DNA of 64,000 nt from Mycteria americana (Eukaryota; Chordata; Aves; Ciconiiformes; Ciconiidae), in NCBI RefSeq assembly GCF_035582795.1, contig NW_027445436.1, positions 6,322,770 to 6,386,769 on the forward strand. The letters run 5' to 3'. A program made the position numbers and the translations under genes. Below, one piece after another: positions 1-12,069 of this stretch. The notes under the pieces were generated by a model, which was given only the letters and a program-made list of their open reading frames with translations, was not told the DNA's origin and searched no databases. The first letter of the stretch is position 1. Each line of letters opens with the position of its first letter.

Positions 1-263
1 TCTGCAGAGTTGTTTCTCTCACATATTCTCTCTCCTCTCTCTTGGCTGCTGTTGCACAGCAGTTTTTTCCCCCTTCTTAAATATGTTATCACAGAGGTGC
101 TACCAATGTTGCTGATTGGCTCAGCTTTGGCCAGCGGTGGGTCTTTCTTGGAGCTGGCTGGAACTGGCTGTGTCTGACGTGGGGGGAGCTTCTGGCATCT
201 TCTCACAGAATCCACCCCTGTAGCGCCCCCGCTACCAAAACCTTGCCACGCAAACCCAATACA
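1..263 (-). mobile_element. LTR-A fragment, cut by the window edge
   Basis: The reverse complement starts TGTATTGGGTTTGCGTGGCA and runs into the same sequence that opens the LTR-A copy at 24135. The segment also matches 35100-35375 almost line by line (shared AAATATGTTATCACAGAGG and GCTACCAAAACCTTGCCA). The window begins inside the element, so its 3' half is missing. Read in sense, this part is the U3 start. Class is inferred as ERVL-like from the neighbouring gag remnant; a non-autonomous LTR family is also possible. Confidence 0.7.
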
Positions 264-384
264 CCGGAGCAGAGGAAAAGAGTGAGAAGGCAGGAGCAGC
301 AGAGAGAAATTGCTATGTACTGACCATAGACCCCACGCCCCCCCCTCCGCCACTGTGATGGGAGAGGAGTCTGCGGTGAAGGAG

Positions 385-2100
385 TGCATTGGGTGTATGT
401 GGCAAGTTTTTTGTAGTGGGGAGGGGGGTGAGGCTGCAGGGGTGGCCTCTGTGAGAAGAGGTTAGGGGCTTCCCTGTGCCGGACACAGCTGGTTCCATCC
501 AGCTCACCAGTGGACCCACTGCAGGCCAATGCCAAGCTAATTGTCGAAGCTGGTGACGCCTCTGTGAAAACATATTTAAGACAGGGCAAAACCACCAGAC
601 AGGCAGAGGAGGAGAGAAAAAAAAGTGTGAGAAACAGCAGTGCAAATACCAAGGTCAGAGAAGGAGGAGGAGGAGGAGCAGCTCTAGGCGTCAGAGCAGA
701 TATTGCCCCACAGCCCGTGGAAGAGACCATGCTGGAGCAGGTATTGTCACAGAGGTACACTAAAACTAACTCAAACGAGGGACAAGCTCAAACAACTTTA
801 TTTCACAAAACAGCCAAACCCACACAACAGAAACCAATGAGAAACAGGGGTAAACCGAAATCAATCAACACTCCGATAACATTTAACACATAACAGGTTC
901 GAGGTGTCAGTCGGGGTATCGTTACTACACGGCAGTACACACACACGAATGATGATCCAAAGTGCGCGCGCACACACACTCACTCACAAAGGGGGAAACT
1001 CTCTCTCCCTCGTGGGTACCCAGAAGATATAATCGCTCACCCGGGGGGGAGGGGCAAGGGGTCACTCGAGGATATATCCAGAAGAAATCACTCACCAAAG
1101 GAGGCGAGGGCACTCAGTCCCGGGAAGTTTCCTCAGGTGGCATCCCAACCCAAGGGGAGAGGTCCCAAACACAGGCCCGCTGCTCTGAGAAGACCACTCA
1201 AAGGGGGTCTCCGACGGCGCCCCATTTATACCCTGGGTCGGATCTGAGCTGTGGTCATAATTGGTCATGATCTAGAAGCTTCTCCGAGCCAAGGCGCCTC
1301 ATTGGCTGTGGACCCTGTCTGGTGACCAAGGGGTCCCGCTTCTCCTGCTCCCCCTGCCGAGGTGTGTACGTGCCTGGGGGCACGGCAGAGCATAAAAGGC
1401 GCAAAAATGAGGGGCGAAAAGCCCGTGATCGCCATGTGATCTCCATCAAGCCAGAAAGCCCCGATCTTTATGGGGGGGTGGGGGTGTGGAGCGTACCTGT
1501 CACAGGTATTCACACTGCAGCCCATCGAGGACCCATGCCAGAGCAGTTGGATGTTTCCTGAAGGAATTGCGGCCCATGGAGAAACCACACTGAAGCAGAT
1601 TGTTCCTGACAGGACTGCAGCCCATGGAAGAGCCCATGCAGGAGCAGATTTTCCTGACAGGAACTGCAGCCCATGGAGAGGACCCACGCTGGAGCAGGGG
1701 AAAAGCATGAGGAGGAAGGAGAGGCACAGAGGAACTGATCAGAACCTCCCCATTTCCCACCCCCCCCCCCTGCACCACTCTGGGGGCGGATAGAGGAGTC
1801 AGGAGTGAAGGAGTGAAGTTTGAGATTGGGAAAAGGCGGGGGGAGTGTTGTTTTAATTTTTTTGTCTTTGTTTCTCATTATCCAAATTGTTTTAATTGGT
1901 AACAAATTAAATGAATTTTCCCCCAGCCGAGCCTGTTTTGCCTGTGACAGTAACTGATAAGAGATCTCCCTGTCTTTATCTCGACCCACGAGCTTTCTCG
2001 TTCCTGTTTTTCCTATTTTCTCCCCCTGTTCTGATGAGGAGGGGGAGTGAGCGTGCAGCTGGGTGGGAGTTTGGCTGTTAGCCAAGGCTAACCCACCACA
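385..2100 (+). mobile_element. LTR-A copy split by an inserted solo LTR
   Basis: The start (GGCAAGTTTTTTGTAG, then GTGGCCTCTGTGAGAAG) and the end (GCTAACCCACCACA at 2100) match the other LTR-A copies. The internal minisatellite, with units containing CCATGGAGAGGACCCACGC, runs from about 1505 to 1700. The copy is interrupted at 746-1504 by a solo LTR, and its sequence resumes cleanly on the other side. ATTAAATG at 1907-1914 lies in the region corresponding to the R/polyadenylation part of the LTR. No convincing target duplication is visible, so it may be one end of a larger decayed element. Confidence 0.65.
746..1504 (-). mobile_element. Solo LTR, class II (ERVK)-like, 6-bp target duplication
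   Basis: The 759-bp segment begins TGTCACAGAGG and ends CCTGTCACA, so it has TG...CA ends. It is flanked by a perfect direct repeat GGTATT at 740-745 and 1505-1510. The host sequence on both sides is a single LTR-A copy, which fixes the insertion site. On the minus strand there is a TATA-like box (complement of 1225-1230) and an AATAAA signal (complement of 797-802), in the right order for an LTR. A 6-bp duplication is typical of class II endogenous retroviruses. No internal genes remain. Confidence 0.85.
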
Positions 2101-2355
2101 GTATGTACATTCAGTAAAACTCCACCCCTTGCCCCTGCAAAACACAAAAACCTAGAAGGTTACAACACTTTGAACATATATCCATTGCAAACTCCACCCC
2201 TTGTCTCTACAGACTAGATTATTTGGTTTAACCTCATAATAATCTGAACTCTTATTACAAACTTCAGGCCTTGCCCCTGCAAAACACACAGCCAAGAACA
2301 TTATAGCCCTTTGAATATTCACTATACTTTAGCCTATAAGCAAATGATTAAGATA

Positions 2356-3928
2356 CTATGAGCAACGGGTAACACCACCATTAGAGGTACCAATAGGTTC
2401 ATGACTTCGATTGCTGTAGAGCTCCATCCAGACCCAAAATGGATGGTGATCAGTCTTCACTTGATGGCAGTGGGAGCATTTCCTTATTTGGGGAGTAAGA
2501 CGATGCACCAAATGGCTTTGATCTCCTAGAGCATGCTCCACATCCTCTAACAGCATTAACTGAGCTCTGACCTTTCCCCTGCACTTCTAATTTCTAACTC
2601 GCAACTTGAGATCTCTGAAGGGCTTTCTGCACCACTTCATCATATCCTCCCCCTTTTCCTTCAGGAACATCCGTAAGTCCCAGCGTGTAGGGTGGGGACA
2701 TGGAAAATTTTCAACCTTTCTTGGCACCTTTTTTGAGTTTGCCCATGCTACTGGACTCTCTGCATCATCCTTGGCTATGCTGTTAGTCTTACACCTGCCT
2801 TCCAGCATGTTCCCCCCAGTACAGTACATATAGGTCACTCCTTGATCAATAGGATGTCCCACTGTCTCATCAGGTGATGCCACGGGAGCATTAGTAACTG
2901 TGCCTAGCTGTCAGAGCTTTTGGGCCATGGCGTTAGTGATCACTGCCTTTTTTGGGGGTCCCTTCCCCCTTGCCTGTAAACACACTCCAGCAGTCCAAGC
3001 AACTGCAGTCGATTACCTCCTTCTTCCCAGTCCTTCCATGGGGGTCTCTCATTTGCAGGATGGGGCCATTGCTCCACGTATCCCTCCATCAGCTGGTCCC
3101 AAAGCCCTCCTCTCTTGTGCAGAGCAGCATTTACAAGTGGCATAGGCCCCAAACTCCCCAAAGCAATGCTCTCTTCAGCCATCAGCTGTATCCCAGCATC
3201 TCCAGTTTCCCAGCAACGCCATAGCCACTGCAGGAACATCTCCCTGGGGTGGCAGCTGTAGGTGCTCTGCGTAAAGGACCGCTGAATGGTCACACTCCGG
3301 GGAGCAGTGCTCCCATTTCCATAGGTCTGCTTACTCACTGTAACTGGGGCAGCCTGAAAGGGATCGGTTTTTAAGTCACCATCAGAGTCCTCAATTTCCC
3401 CATCCCAGGTGTTGGGGTCCCACTCCAGGGCAGTCACTTTAAGCTCTCTGGCTGCTCCTTCAGCAGCCTGTGCAGTTCTGTGCACAGCTTTCCACGTGGC
3501 CATTTCAGTGCTAGTAGTTGCTAACTTCTGACCAAGGGCTTCCATTTCAGAGCACACGGCAAGCCCCGGCACACCCCCACAGCAGAGCAGCACACTTTTC
3601 TCCAGGCGTCTCACATTCAGCACAGCCCCTCTGCAGCTCCCGGGCTAATGCTTTTGGATCCTGCACATGGTGACGGTCCAGGCTCCAGGCCACCGGGACA
3701 TGGGCTTGGAGAGGGACCCGTCCCAGTTCTTCCCAATTGCCTTCCCATCTGGCAGGAGCTCTCTCTCTGGTCCCCTCCTTGACTCTCCCCTGTTTCTCCC
3801 CTGTTTACACATTGTTCACACCTACCCACTCCATAGGCAATGGATCCACCACTACCACCACAACACAACAACACGAATTTCCAATACCAGAACCAAGGCT
3901 CCCTCTGGAGTTTCAAAGTCACTACCAT
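2356..3928 (-). pseudogene. ERVL-like gag remnant
   Basis: Minus-strand open stretches lie at 3928-3617 (N-terminal part), 3623-2940 (227 codons), 2883-2587 and 2556-2356, in shifting frames. The middle stretch contains a Trp- and Glu-rich block (QWLWRCWETGDAG, then SIALGSL) that resembles the capsid region of class III (ERVL) Gag from general knowledge. The last stretch has a CSHCHQ pair that might be a decayed zinc knuckle. An LTR of the same orientation lies upstream (4665-3989), as expected for a 5' LTR. Frameshifts and stops show it is not functional. The class assignment is by resemblance only. Confidence 0.55.
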
Positions 3929-3962
3929 TATTCCAATCCCAGGCTATGCCAGGTCCGGGAGT

Positions 3963-3980
3963 TGCCCTCATTCTGCACCA
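3963..3980 (-). other. Possible primer-binding site of the minus-strand ERVL-like element
   Basis: Read on the minus strand, TGGTGCAGAATGAGGGCA lies 8 bases after the CCCACA end of the adjacent LTR. Many ERVL elements use a site beginning TGGTG. The match is partial and the tRNA cannot be named from the sequence. Confidence 0.3.
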
Positions 3981-3988
3981 ATTACTGC

Positions 3989-4665
3989 TGTGGGCAAACC
4001 AGTCTTGAATCAGAGAATTTCACTGCATTTAATTGATTGCCAGTTACATCAACTTTTAAGTATGGATTTGGGTATCGAGAAACAAGACAGACAGGGAGTC
4101 AAGCAAACACTCAGGGAAAACACCTTTCCCGCCTCTTTGCTGGTCTCAACTTCACTCCAGACATTTTCTCCCCCCCTCCTTCCTAGTCTCCAATCCCTTT
4201 GCCACATGTTACATTCAGTCCCTTCAGTGACATGACGGGCGGTACAAGAGGTTGGGGTCTGTGCATAGTGGTTTCCTTCTTTGCCGCTCCTTGTTTCTTA
4301 CTCTTTTCAACTGCTCTGGCGTGGGCTCCTCCATGGGCCAGGCCACAGTCCCCTCAGAGGCATACCTCCTCCTGTGTCTTCTTTTGTGTGTTCTCACATG
4401 TGTCCTCCAGTATCTCCTTTTGTGCCTCCTTCTCTGCTTCAGTGGCTATCGCCTTCTTAAATATGTTTTAGCAGAGGCGCCATGTGTTCCTCTGACTCAT
4501 TCCAGTTTTGGCACGCAGTGGGTTGGTTTTGTCTATTGCCAAGCCAGCTGGAACAGGCTGTGACTGGCACAGGGCAGTCTGTGACCTCCTCCCACACAGG
4601 TCACCCCTGCAGCCTCCCACCTCCCCACCCCAGCTACCAAAACCTTGCAAGTTATGCCCAGGTCA
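3989..4665 (-). mobile_element. Diverged LTR-A copy, probably the 5' LTR of the gag remnant
   Basis: In sense (minus strand) it starts near TTGCAAGGTTTTGGTAGCTG, contains the sequence opposite AAATATGTTTTAGCAGAGGC that other LTR-A copies share, and ends GCCCACA at 3989. It is older than the other copies: the minisatellite is largely lost and many bases differ. Orientation and position agree with it being the 5' LTR of the gag remnant to its left. Confidence 0.5.
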
Positions 4666-6764
4666 AATTGATCCCTGCATTTCCTGTTCTTATTGGTAGT
4701 CTCTCTCTGAATGATTATAGTTCCTTCAGGAATGCAAGCTTCTTTACAGGGCTGACAGACAGACACCTATGTTCCTTGCTCCTGTTTGTTTGCAAATAAG
4801 CAAGTAGTTGTACATGCTCTTCAACTGTGATGCGTACTCGGCTTCATTTATTTCATCTCCTGGCTGAGCTCTGTTTAGGGTGAGATGTTTGCAACCCCGT
4901 GAAATCTACTGCAGAGCTCAGAAATTATTTTTGTTAACACCGAGCACAGTTACATCACAGCTTCCAAGTAATTAAACTCAGGGACGGAGTGTGCATCTGT
5001 GGAAGGAAATGGGAGGGCCCATCTGAAAGTTCAAAGATTTGTGTTAAGCCACATTAGGGAAATGCCATCTAATTGGAGGAATCAAAAATCTGAATACACT
5101 TCCGTGTATTACAGATATTGATATTTCTTTCCTGCGAGAGGTCTCGTCTTCTGCCTTTTGCATTTCTTGTTCTGCGCCGAGGCTAGCAATACTCCAGTGA
5201 AGGCCTAGAGGACACATCCACACACCCCCCTGTAGGTCTAATACTGCTGCTTGCTTAGTAAATTCATTGCTCTTTGACCTGGAGTTGAATGTGATTCTCA
5301 AACACAGCACCCGGTGGGACCGGAGTCTAACTGATCAATGACAGCTCAGGCTGCCCCTGCAGAAAGCAAGAGATGTCTGCAGGAATGGAACATGGGGTTA
5401 GCTCCACTGTAAGTATCTTGTAGGGGAGGCAACAGCTGTATGCCTTGCATTTAACAATATAAATCAGAGCTGCTGTTTTTAACTCTTTCTGATTTCATAT
5501 GTCTTAACTATTTAAATGTGAAATTAATGGGGACAGGAAGCTGGATGCGCATTTACCCTACAAGGAATTTGCAGGTGAGCATATTTATTTGCCTGTGAAG
5601 TTAGGAAAGCATATTTAAAGCATGTATTTCAGCTTTCTGTTGAGAGGGGATGGCTAATGAACACTTTTTTTTGCTTTTTTGTGAGGTTTTTTTTGTAAAC
5701 GATACAACCGTCTGGTTAATAATTTCCTTTAATTTGTCAGCATCACTTCAGTCTTATTTGGACTGAACCTTTCCTACATGTCCCGCTCTCAGCCAGTCAA
5801 TGAGAAGCCTTTCAACAGCACCAGGGAGGATAAAACAGAGACAACAAAGTATTCAGGGCGAAATTTATCCCATTGCAGTCTAGATTACACGAGGCCTTAA
5901 GCAGTACTTCAGCTGTTATCATGGGGTTTAAGAGATTCCTTGGGCATTGAGCAAGCTTGGTCGAGTTTAATTCTTAATAAAATGATGATAAAATGATCTA
6001 ATAACATGAATTTAAAAGCTAGCTCACGTTAAGAACCCTAATAACTATATTGCATGTGAGATTCTCACAGAGAATTTGAATATTTCTTTTATTTAATGAC
6101 ATGACATAAATGCTAAATTATTATTTTTAATTTAAAATGCATTTAAAATTAAATGAACACATTCAAAATTGTGAGCAGCATAACGGATTTTTAACAGGTC
6201 AGTTAGTGCTCCAAGTGCTCCAAATCGGTAACAGAGTTTGCATGAGTGTGAAATGTTTCTTACAAGATGTATAAGATCATTCCCTTCATATCTAGAAGAA
6301 AAGTTTAAATCTGAATTCTGTAGATTTTATTAAAATATAACTTCATAATCTGCATAATTTGAAAGTTTCCTCTTAAAGGAGTACCCTACAATATTCTAAA
6401 AAATGGTAAATGCCATACAGAGTATCTGTTTGCGTGTTATGTATTTGTATGAGAGGCTGGGGGATGATTGTGCAACTAAGTCTGGCTAGTAACATTCACT
6501 GAAAAGATGAAAGTGTTGAGTCTGTGTTGGAGAAAACAAGGAACACCACATGAATGCTGTATGATGTACCTGCACCAAGAAGTTGCAATACAGAATTTGA
6601 AAATGTTTGCTGCGTGTTATAAGCATAGATAAAACTTATCCCTCTTTATGTTTCTGCACTATGTACCTGGGATATTATTTAGGTTGCAAAGGGAAACTTT
6701 TGAGGTTTACATTTACTCTCTGCTGAGGCCTGTTCCTGTGAAGATTTGATTTGCAGACTCCTAG
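4666..6764. other. No gene recognised; single-copy-looking DNA
   Basis: This is AT-rich, non-repetitive sequence. Short open frames exist (for example 5310-5044 on the minus strand) but show no recognisable domain, codon pattern or splice structure. It could be intronic or intergenic. Confidence 0.5.
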
Positions 6765-7383
6765 TGATGTAAGGGCCATAGAGGCCTTATGAAACAAGAC
6801 ACTTTTTTGTATAAACAACGCATGCCTTGCTAACGACTGTGCCCTTGAAGAAAAAACTAAGAGACTGATAAAAGGGGAATATGCAGGCCTCGTTAATCAC
6901 TAACCTTCGAAGAAGAAACTAAGACGAGGAACTTCAAGGACTGATAAAGGAAACATCTTGTTATAAGGGAGATTGCTGGGCTGGGAGGATACGGCACTAC
7001 ATGAAGTCAAGAGGATTTGCAGAAACTAGGGGAAAGGTAAAGACGGCAGCGGGGGATCATGACCACCGACTCAATTAAAGACCAAAGAAAGCTACCCCCA
7101 CACACTTCCTGCAAGCATGCACAGAATATTAAAGTAGCACTGTAGCTTTAAGTTGAAATAAGAGAAATGTAGAACAATAGAAAACTGCTTTGTGCAATGA
7201 CTTATGCATATGTATAACTAGACCGTATAAATATTGTACCTGCATGACCGAACTTTGTGCTAGCTTTGTGGAATGACCACCTAGCACCCACCTCTGCGCA
7301 GACATGAAATAAAATACCTCTGCCCTGTGTGTATATTGGCGTCTCGCACACCGGGTAAACGACCTCATGCCTGTGGGATAACA
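6765..7383 (+). mobile_element. Solo LTR, 4-bp target duplication CTAG
   Basis: The segment starts TGATGTAAGG and ends GGATAACA, flanked by CTAG at 6761-6764 and 7384-7387. Inside are a TATA-like GTATAAATATTG near 7225 and an AATAAA near 7308, followed by a short U5, so the LTR reads on the plus strand. A 4-bp duplication suits class I (gammaretrovirus-like) elements. The right flank is the very end of a minus-strand CR1. Confidence 0.75.
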
Positions 7384-8335
7384 CTAGAACCATTCAGGTT
7401 GGAAAGGACCTTGGGAGGTCCCTAGTCCAACCCCCAGCTCAAAGCAGCGTCAGCACTGAATTCAGACCAGATTGCTCAGGGCTTTATCCGGTCAGGTCTT
7501 GAAACTGTGCCCCGCAGTTTCAAGTTTGGTGTTGTCCACAAAGATGATGAGGTGCATTATGTCTCCTCCTCCAGGACATTGATAAAGGTATTAAGCAGGA
7601 GCTGTTCCAGAATAGACCCCTGAGAAACTCCACTTGTAACCAACCTCCAGGTAGAGCATGAACCATTAACCTTTGAGCCCAATGATCCAGCCACTTTCTC
7701 ACCCATCTAGTAGTCCACTCACCTAGACCACAACTTCCCAACTTGGATATGAGGATGCTGTGGGAGACAATGTCAAAAGCCTTGCTAAAGTCAAGGTAGG
7801 CAACATCCACTGCTCTCCCCTTGTCCCCAGAGCCAGTCATCTCATCATAGAAGGCATCAGGTTGTTCAAGCATGTTTTACTCTTGATAAATCTGTGCTGG
7901 CTCTTCCCAATTACCTCTTCCTTCATGTTCCCAGAAATGTGTTCCAAGAGGACTTGCTCCGTGATTTTCCCAGGGACTGAAGTGAGGTTGACCAGCCTGT
8001 AGTTCCCTGGATCATCCTTCTTGTCCTTTCTGAAGACAGGTGCAACGTTTGCCTTTCTCCAGTCACTGGGGATCTTCCCTGATCTCTTTCAAAGATGCCC
8101 TCTCTTTCAAGCCCTTTCAAAGGTGATTGAGAGCAACCTCATAATGAAATCAGCCAACTCTCTCAGACCCCTTGGCTGCATCACATCTGGTCCCATGGAC
8201 TTGCGTGGGTTGAGATTTCTCAAGAGATCCCTGATGCCTGACTTGATTTTCCACTACGGGCAGTTCCTCTCCTCCTTGAACTCTGTCTCTAGGCACAAAG
8301 GCCTGGGAGACCTTGTCTTAGTGGTTATTCTTACT
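7384..8335 (-). mobile_element. CR1 LINE fragment, reverse-transcriptase region
   Basis: Minus-strand frames at 8120-7923 and 7873-7520 read as CR1 ORF2: the segment with AYLDFSKAFDIVSHSI is the start of the RT palm. The sequence reaches the CR1 3' terminus at its left end, where the plus-strand text is CCATTCAGGTTGGAAAGG. The frame breaks after the palm start, there is an internal deletion before the 3' tail, and the 5' half of the LINE is missing. It is a dead copy. Confidence 0.85.
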
Positions 8336-8585
8336 TAAAGCAGTGAGCTTTGAACTCACCTGAAGTGAAAGGAAATCTGCAATACTGAATGCAGCAGTTT
8401 TCTGATCACTGCAATATTTTGAGTTTGTAAATTCTAAAACAAAACAAAGCCCATAACAGTGGAAAAATCCTCACTGGATATAACTTTTCCTTAGATCTGT
8501 TTGATGTAAGCTATCAAGGAGTTTAACACTGGACATCAGTCAGCACTGTTCTGTTCAGGAGAATGAGGTAGGGTAACAGTTACTT

Positions 8586-10315
8586 CTGTAAGGGCCCTGA
8601 GAGCATCCTCCTGGAGGTTTGGCTGCCTGGGCTCACGGCCAACTTAGAGACAGTGCAGCTGAGGGCTGCCCCCCTTCCCTCTGGTGACCTTGGGGAGAGC
8701 ACTCCCAGACAGCTCTGCAGGGAGGCCTCAGCAAGGGCTGACCCCCCTTCCCATGGGAGTTGCTTTTAAACTGAGCCTCCACCGTTTGGACCCTGCCTGA
8801 GCTACAGCTCCCACTGTGTTGCAGCCAAGCCTGTGCCTGGCCATGGGACCCATTGATCAGGACCCGGACCTGTGGGATAATAGCTGGAGGTGACTTAGAA
8901 ATTAAACTTATATTCACATTTTTAGGTAAGGTACAGCACTGAAGAAAATTCCCGGGTGGAATGCGGCTGACATGCAAGGCCATTCCATGGACATTCCCTA
9001 GGCCTGTAATCTTAGACGTCGGTGACACCAGGGGAGCTTGGTGTACTGACTCTAAGAAGGTACTGTTCGGAGGGTGGAGCGGTGTGGAGATGCCGTGGCC
9101 AGGCTCTGCAATTAAATGGGAACTCAAAGGTATTGTGTGTGACCAGTAAGCTGCACATTTGCTATCCTGGGCCAACAGTCTGTCATGTTTCTGACAAAAT
9201 GCTGTCCTTTGATGAACTTTGCTCATTATAACATCATTATAATACCAAAACACACCTCCATCCCAAAAGCTACCCGCCTCCAAGGTGCGACCACCCCTCA
9301 CTGAGCTTGCGCTTTGAATTTCTCCTAGCCTATACCTTTAAAAGCGAAGCGAGAAAACTTTACACCAATCCTAAACAAAGATGTATGCCTAGAGTCACTC
9401 AAGCTCCACCCAAAAGGTGAAAGATAGTATAAAATGGCTTAAGAGAAAGAGAATGTTAGGGAAGACGCCATCGCGTACCACTCTGACCTCTGGGATCAGT
9501 CGATGGGCTGAGCCTCTCTTCCCCCCCATTGGGACGCCTTTGGGTAAGATTCGAACACTTGGTTATTCCAAGTGCCTCCCCGGGAAACTTAGAAATCTCT
9601 CTAGAGTTGCTTTATCATCTTTAACGCGTTTATAGCCGGCAGCGTCACTCATACTCTTGGTATGAGTATGTGCTTTGCTTGGTATGCACGTGCTTTGCAG
9701 ACAGTAAATTTATCACCGATAATCCAAAGAATCTGTGTGTCTGTTGCTCTAATAAACTGCACTCTTTATTAATGTGGCCGTGATAGTTCATGCAACACGA
9801 CTAGACTGGGGGTGCAGCGCGTTTAAATTAACGCTGTCGCCTTTACTCTGATGAATGGCTGCATATACAGTCCTTAGAAAATAACCGTTGACCAAGTCTG
9901 AGACTAGGACTGGACTTAGCCGCACCTAGACTCCTCTCTGAGAAGGAGTTTAGAAAGCAAGGGGGTCCTGTCTGAACCTCGTGACTCAACGGGAGGGTTC
10001 CCCCCCCCCCCAGCCACTCCTCAGACTCCTACACGACAGTAACTCTTAACGCAACAGGACCCTGACTCACAAACTGACTTCTTGGCCTGACTTCGGACCT
10101 GCCTTGTCACCATGGACTTGCCTGGAGATCACTGGACTGTCTGACCCTGGTTACCGTCACCGGACCTACCCTGCTCGTCTTGCTTGGGTACTGTGGGACT
10201 GGGGCCTTACCGGTGAGGCCACTGCCTCTGCTGGCCTTGTTATCATGCTTGGCTCCTGGCTCACCTTCCCCTGTGGAGCAGCCAGCCCTTGCTGCCTGAC
10301 AGCTTTTATCTTTGA
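8586..10315 (+). repeat. Dispersed repeat, two halves split by an LTR (8586-8870 and 10057-10315)
   Basis: The left half (CCTCCTGGAGGTTTGGCTGC and onward) matches 51420-51690. The right half (TGGACTTGCCTGGAGATCAC and onward) matches 51730-51930. Both lie in the same order and orientation as the uninterrupted copy, so the LTR at 8871-10056 split one repeat. I do not recognise the family. Part of it weakly resembles sequence just beyond the Ty3/gypsy integrase near 54.8 kb, which would fit a gypsy 3' end, but that is inference. Confidence 0.7.
8871..10056 (+). mobile_element. Solo LTR, 1186 bp, 5-bp target duplication GGACC
   Basis: The segment starts TGTGGGATAATAGC, ends TTAACGCAACA, and is flanked by GGACC at 8866-8870 and 10057-10061. 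A TATA-like box (AGTATAAAATGG, near 9426) and a polyadenylation signal (AATAAA near 9750) are in plus-strand order. A long ~300-bp stretch follows the polyadenylation signal. Because the flanks are two halves of one repeat also present at 51.4 kb, the boundaries are well supported. It contains no coding region. Confidence 0.85.
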
Positions 10316-10885
10316 AGAAGGAAAACTAGGTCTTTAAATACCCTGTAGACCTCAGCCTCTCCTCATAGGGCATGTGCTCCAGCCTCCTGACCATCTTGGT
10401 GGCCTCTGTTGGACTTGCTCAATTTTATCAACATCTTTCTTGTATTGGGCGCGTGTGTGTGCGTGTGTGTGCGCGCGCGCTAGAGCACACTGCTGGCTCC
10501 TGTTTAGCCTTCTGTCCCCCAGGACCCCCAGGTCCTTTTCAGCAGGTCTGCTCTCCAGCTAGTCAGTCCCCAACCTGTACCGCTGCAAGGGGTTAGTCCA
10601 TCCCAGGTACAAGATTTGGCATTTGTCCTTGTCGAGTTTCATAAGGTTCCTGCCGGCCCATTCCTCCAGTCCTTCTAGATCCCTCTGAATGGCAGCTCTG
10701 TCCTTGAGTATATCAACTACATTCCCCCTCCCAGTTTGGTGTTGTCCACAAACTCAATGAGGTGGATTCCGTCTCCTCCTCCAGGTCACTGGTGAAGATA
10801 TTAAACAGGATAGGTTCCAGGACAGACTCCTGAGGAACGCCACTTCTTACTGGTCTTCTAAGCATGTGTGTAATTCTGCTTTCAT
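10316..10885 (-). mobile_element. CR1 LINE fragment with an internal microsatellite
   Basis: The plus-strand text matches the reverse complement of the CR1 ORF2 C-terminal and RT regions (CTCCTCATAGGGCATGTGCT; GGTGTTGTCCACAAACTCAA). A run of TG/CG dinucleotides at about 10449-10482 sits between two CR1 blocks. The 3' tail and the 5' half are missing. Confidence 0.8.
10449..10482. repeat. (TG)n/(CG)n microsatellite
   Basis: Alternating purine-pyrimidine run GCGTGTGTGTGCGTGTGTGT followed by GCGCGCGCGC inside a CR1 copy. Such tracts can adopt Z-DNA and mutate quickly. Confidence 0.9.
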
Positions 10886-10923
10886 AAAAAAAACCCATGC
10901 TTAAGTATTTGCAGGATCAGAAC

Positions 10924-12063
10924 TGTGGTGTGTGAAACCTGTCACATTGAGTCATTGGGAGCAGCTCTCCAGAACACCTTTCGGACCAAGGGGGGTTGCT
11001 GCCCAGGGATGAGACACATTATGGGATGCAGGAGAAAATGAGTTTGGGATCACACAGGACTTATTATGGGATGTTTAGGGGAGGAACCAAAGGCGGGACA
11101 AGGGAGGGGTTTAGGTGATTTGGGGAGGAACGAGAGTGGGAAAATAGAGGGATAAGGGGATGAAAAGGGCCAGTCGCATGTAGTTGGCTGGTCAGGATGC
11201 TTGTCTGGCTATGTTCTGTGCCTGATCAGCGCAGTCTGTCTTATCTTCTTATTCAGTTCCTTTCTAACTCTTTCCTGGGTGACGGACTCCCTGTTCTGTG
11301 TGCATGTGTGTGTATGGGGGTGTGAGTGCAGCAGCTGGAGTCAGACCACAGGTCAGAGGGCCCGTGTGTCCATGGTGCCAGTGACTGGAGTGAGTGCGGG
11401 CGTGTGAGTGAGCGTGCGATCGCTAGCGAAGATCAAGCCGGACTAGCCGGTGAATAGGTGAAGTGGCCTGGGAGCAAGAGGGTGAGTGGGTCTCTAAGGG
11501 CCATCACTGGGTGTGAGAGAGCCCGTGTATCTCTAAGGGCAAGAGCACAGGAGGGGGACCTGGTCAGCTGTGTGCGTGTGACCGTCTGTACCAGCAGCTG
11601 GAGTAGGGCTGCGGCCTCGGGGGCTTGTATGTCCAGATGCCAGCAACTAGGGAGACTGGAGTCCAAGGGGCCAGCTACTGGGCAGAATGAGTGTCTGAGC
11701 CCAGCTGCTGGAGGGATCCACTTTGTACATATGTGTATATATATATATATATATTCTCACTAGTGGACTTCCATCCTGTCCAGCCAGAGAGGGGAGCAGG
11801 ATGAGGCCGTTGGTGCTGTCTATGTTCGTGTGGGTGCTCTTAGTGTCTGTCTGTGATCTGTGTGGCCGGCCATGTATATATGTATACACGGCTATACATA
11901 TATATATATATGTATATATGTAGTGTATATGTGTGCTTTTGTGTATGTGCCTGCTGGGAATATATCTTCAGCCTCACTACTGGTTGGACCTGGGGACATG
12001 GAGTGGCAGCAGCCTCGCTTCTCTTGGGCTGTTGGATCTGGCATGATATATTTTCCTCTAACA
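10924..12063 (+). mobile_element. LTR-B solo LTR, 6-bp target duplication with one mismatch
   Basis: The segment starts TGTGGTGTGTGAAACC, ends TTTTCCTCTAACA, and is flanked by CAGAAC (10918-10923) and CAAAAC (12064-12069). It carries scattered units around GCCAGCAACTGGAG, plus TA-rich microsatellites near 11735-11755 and 11895-11925. The same organisation recurs at 18196-20599 (+) and 47225-50050 (-). TG/CA ends with 6-bp duplication suggest a class II LTR. Open frames across the dinucleotide runs are low-complexity artefacts. Confidence 0.75.
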
Positions 12064-12069
12064 CAAAAC

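Noticed and set aside
5044..5310. 88-codon minus-strand frame as a host exon
   Set aside because: No splice sites or recognisable protein, and the length is expected by chance.
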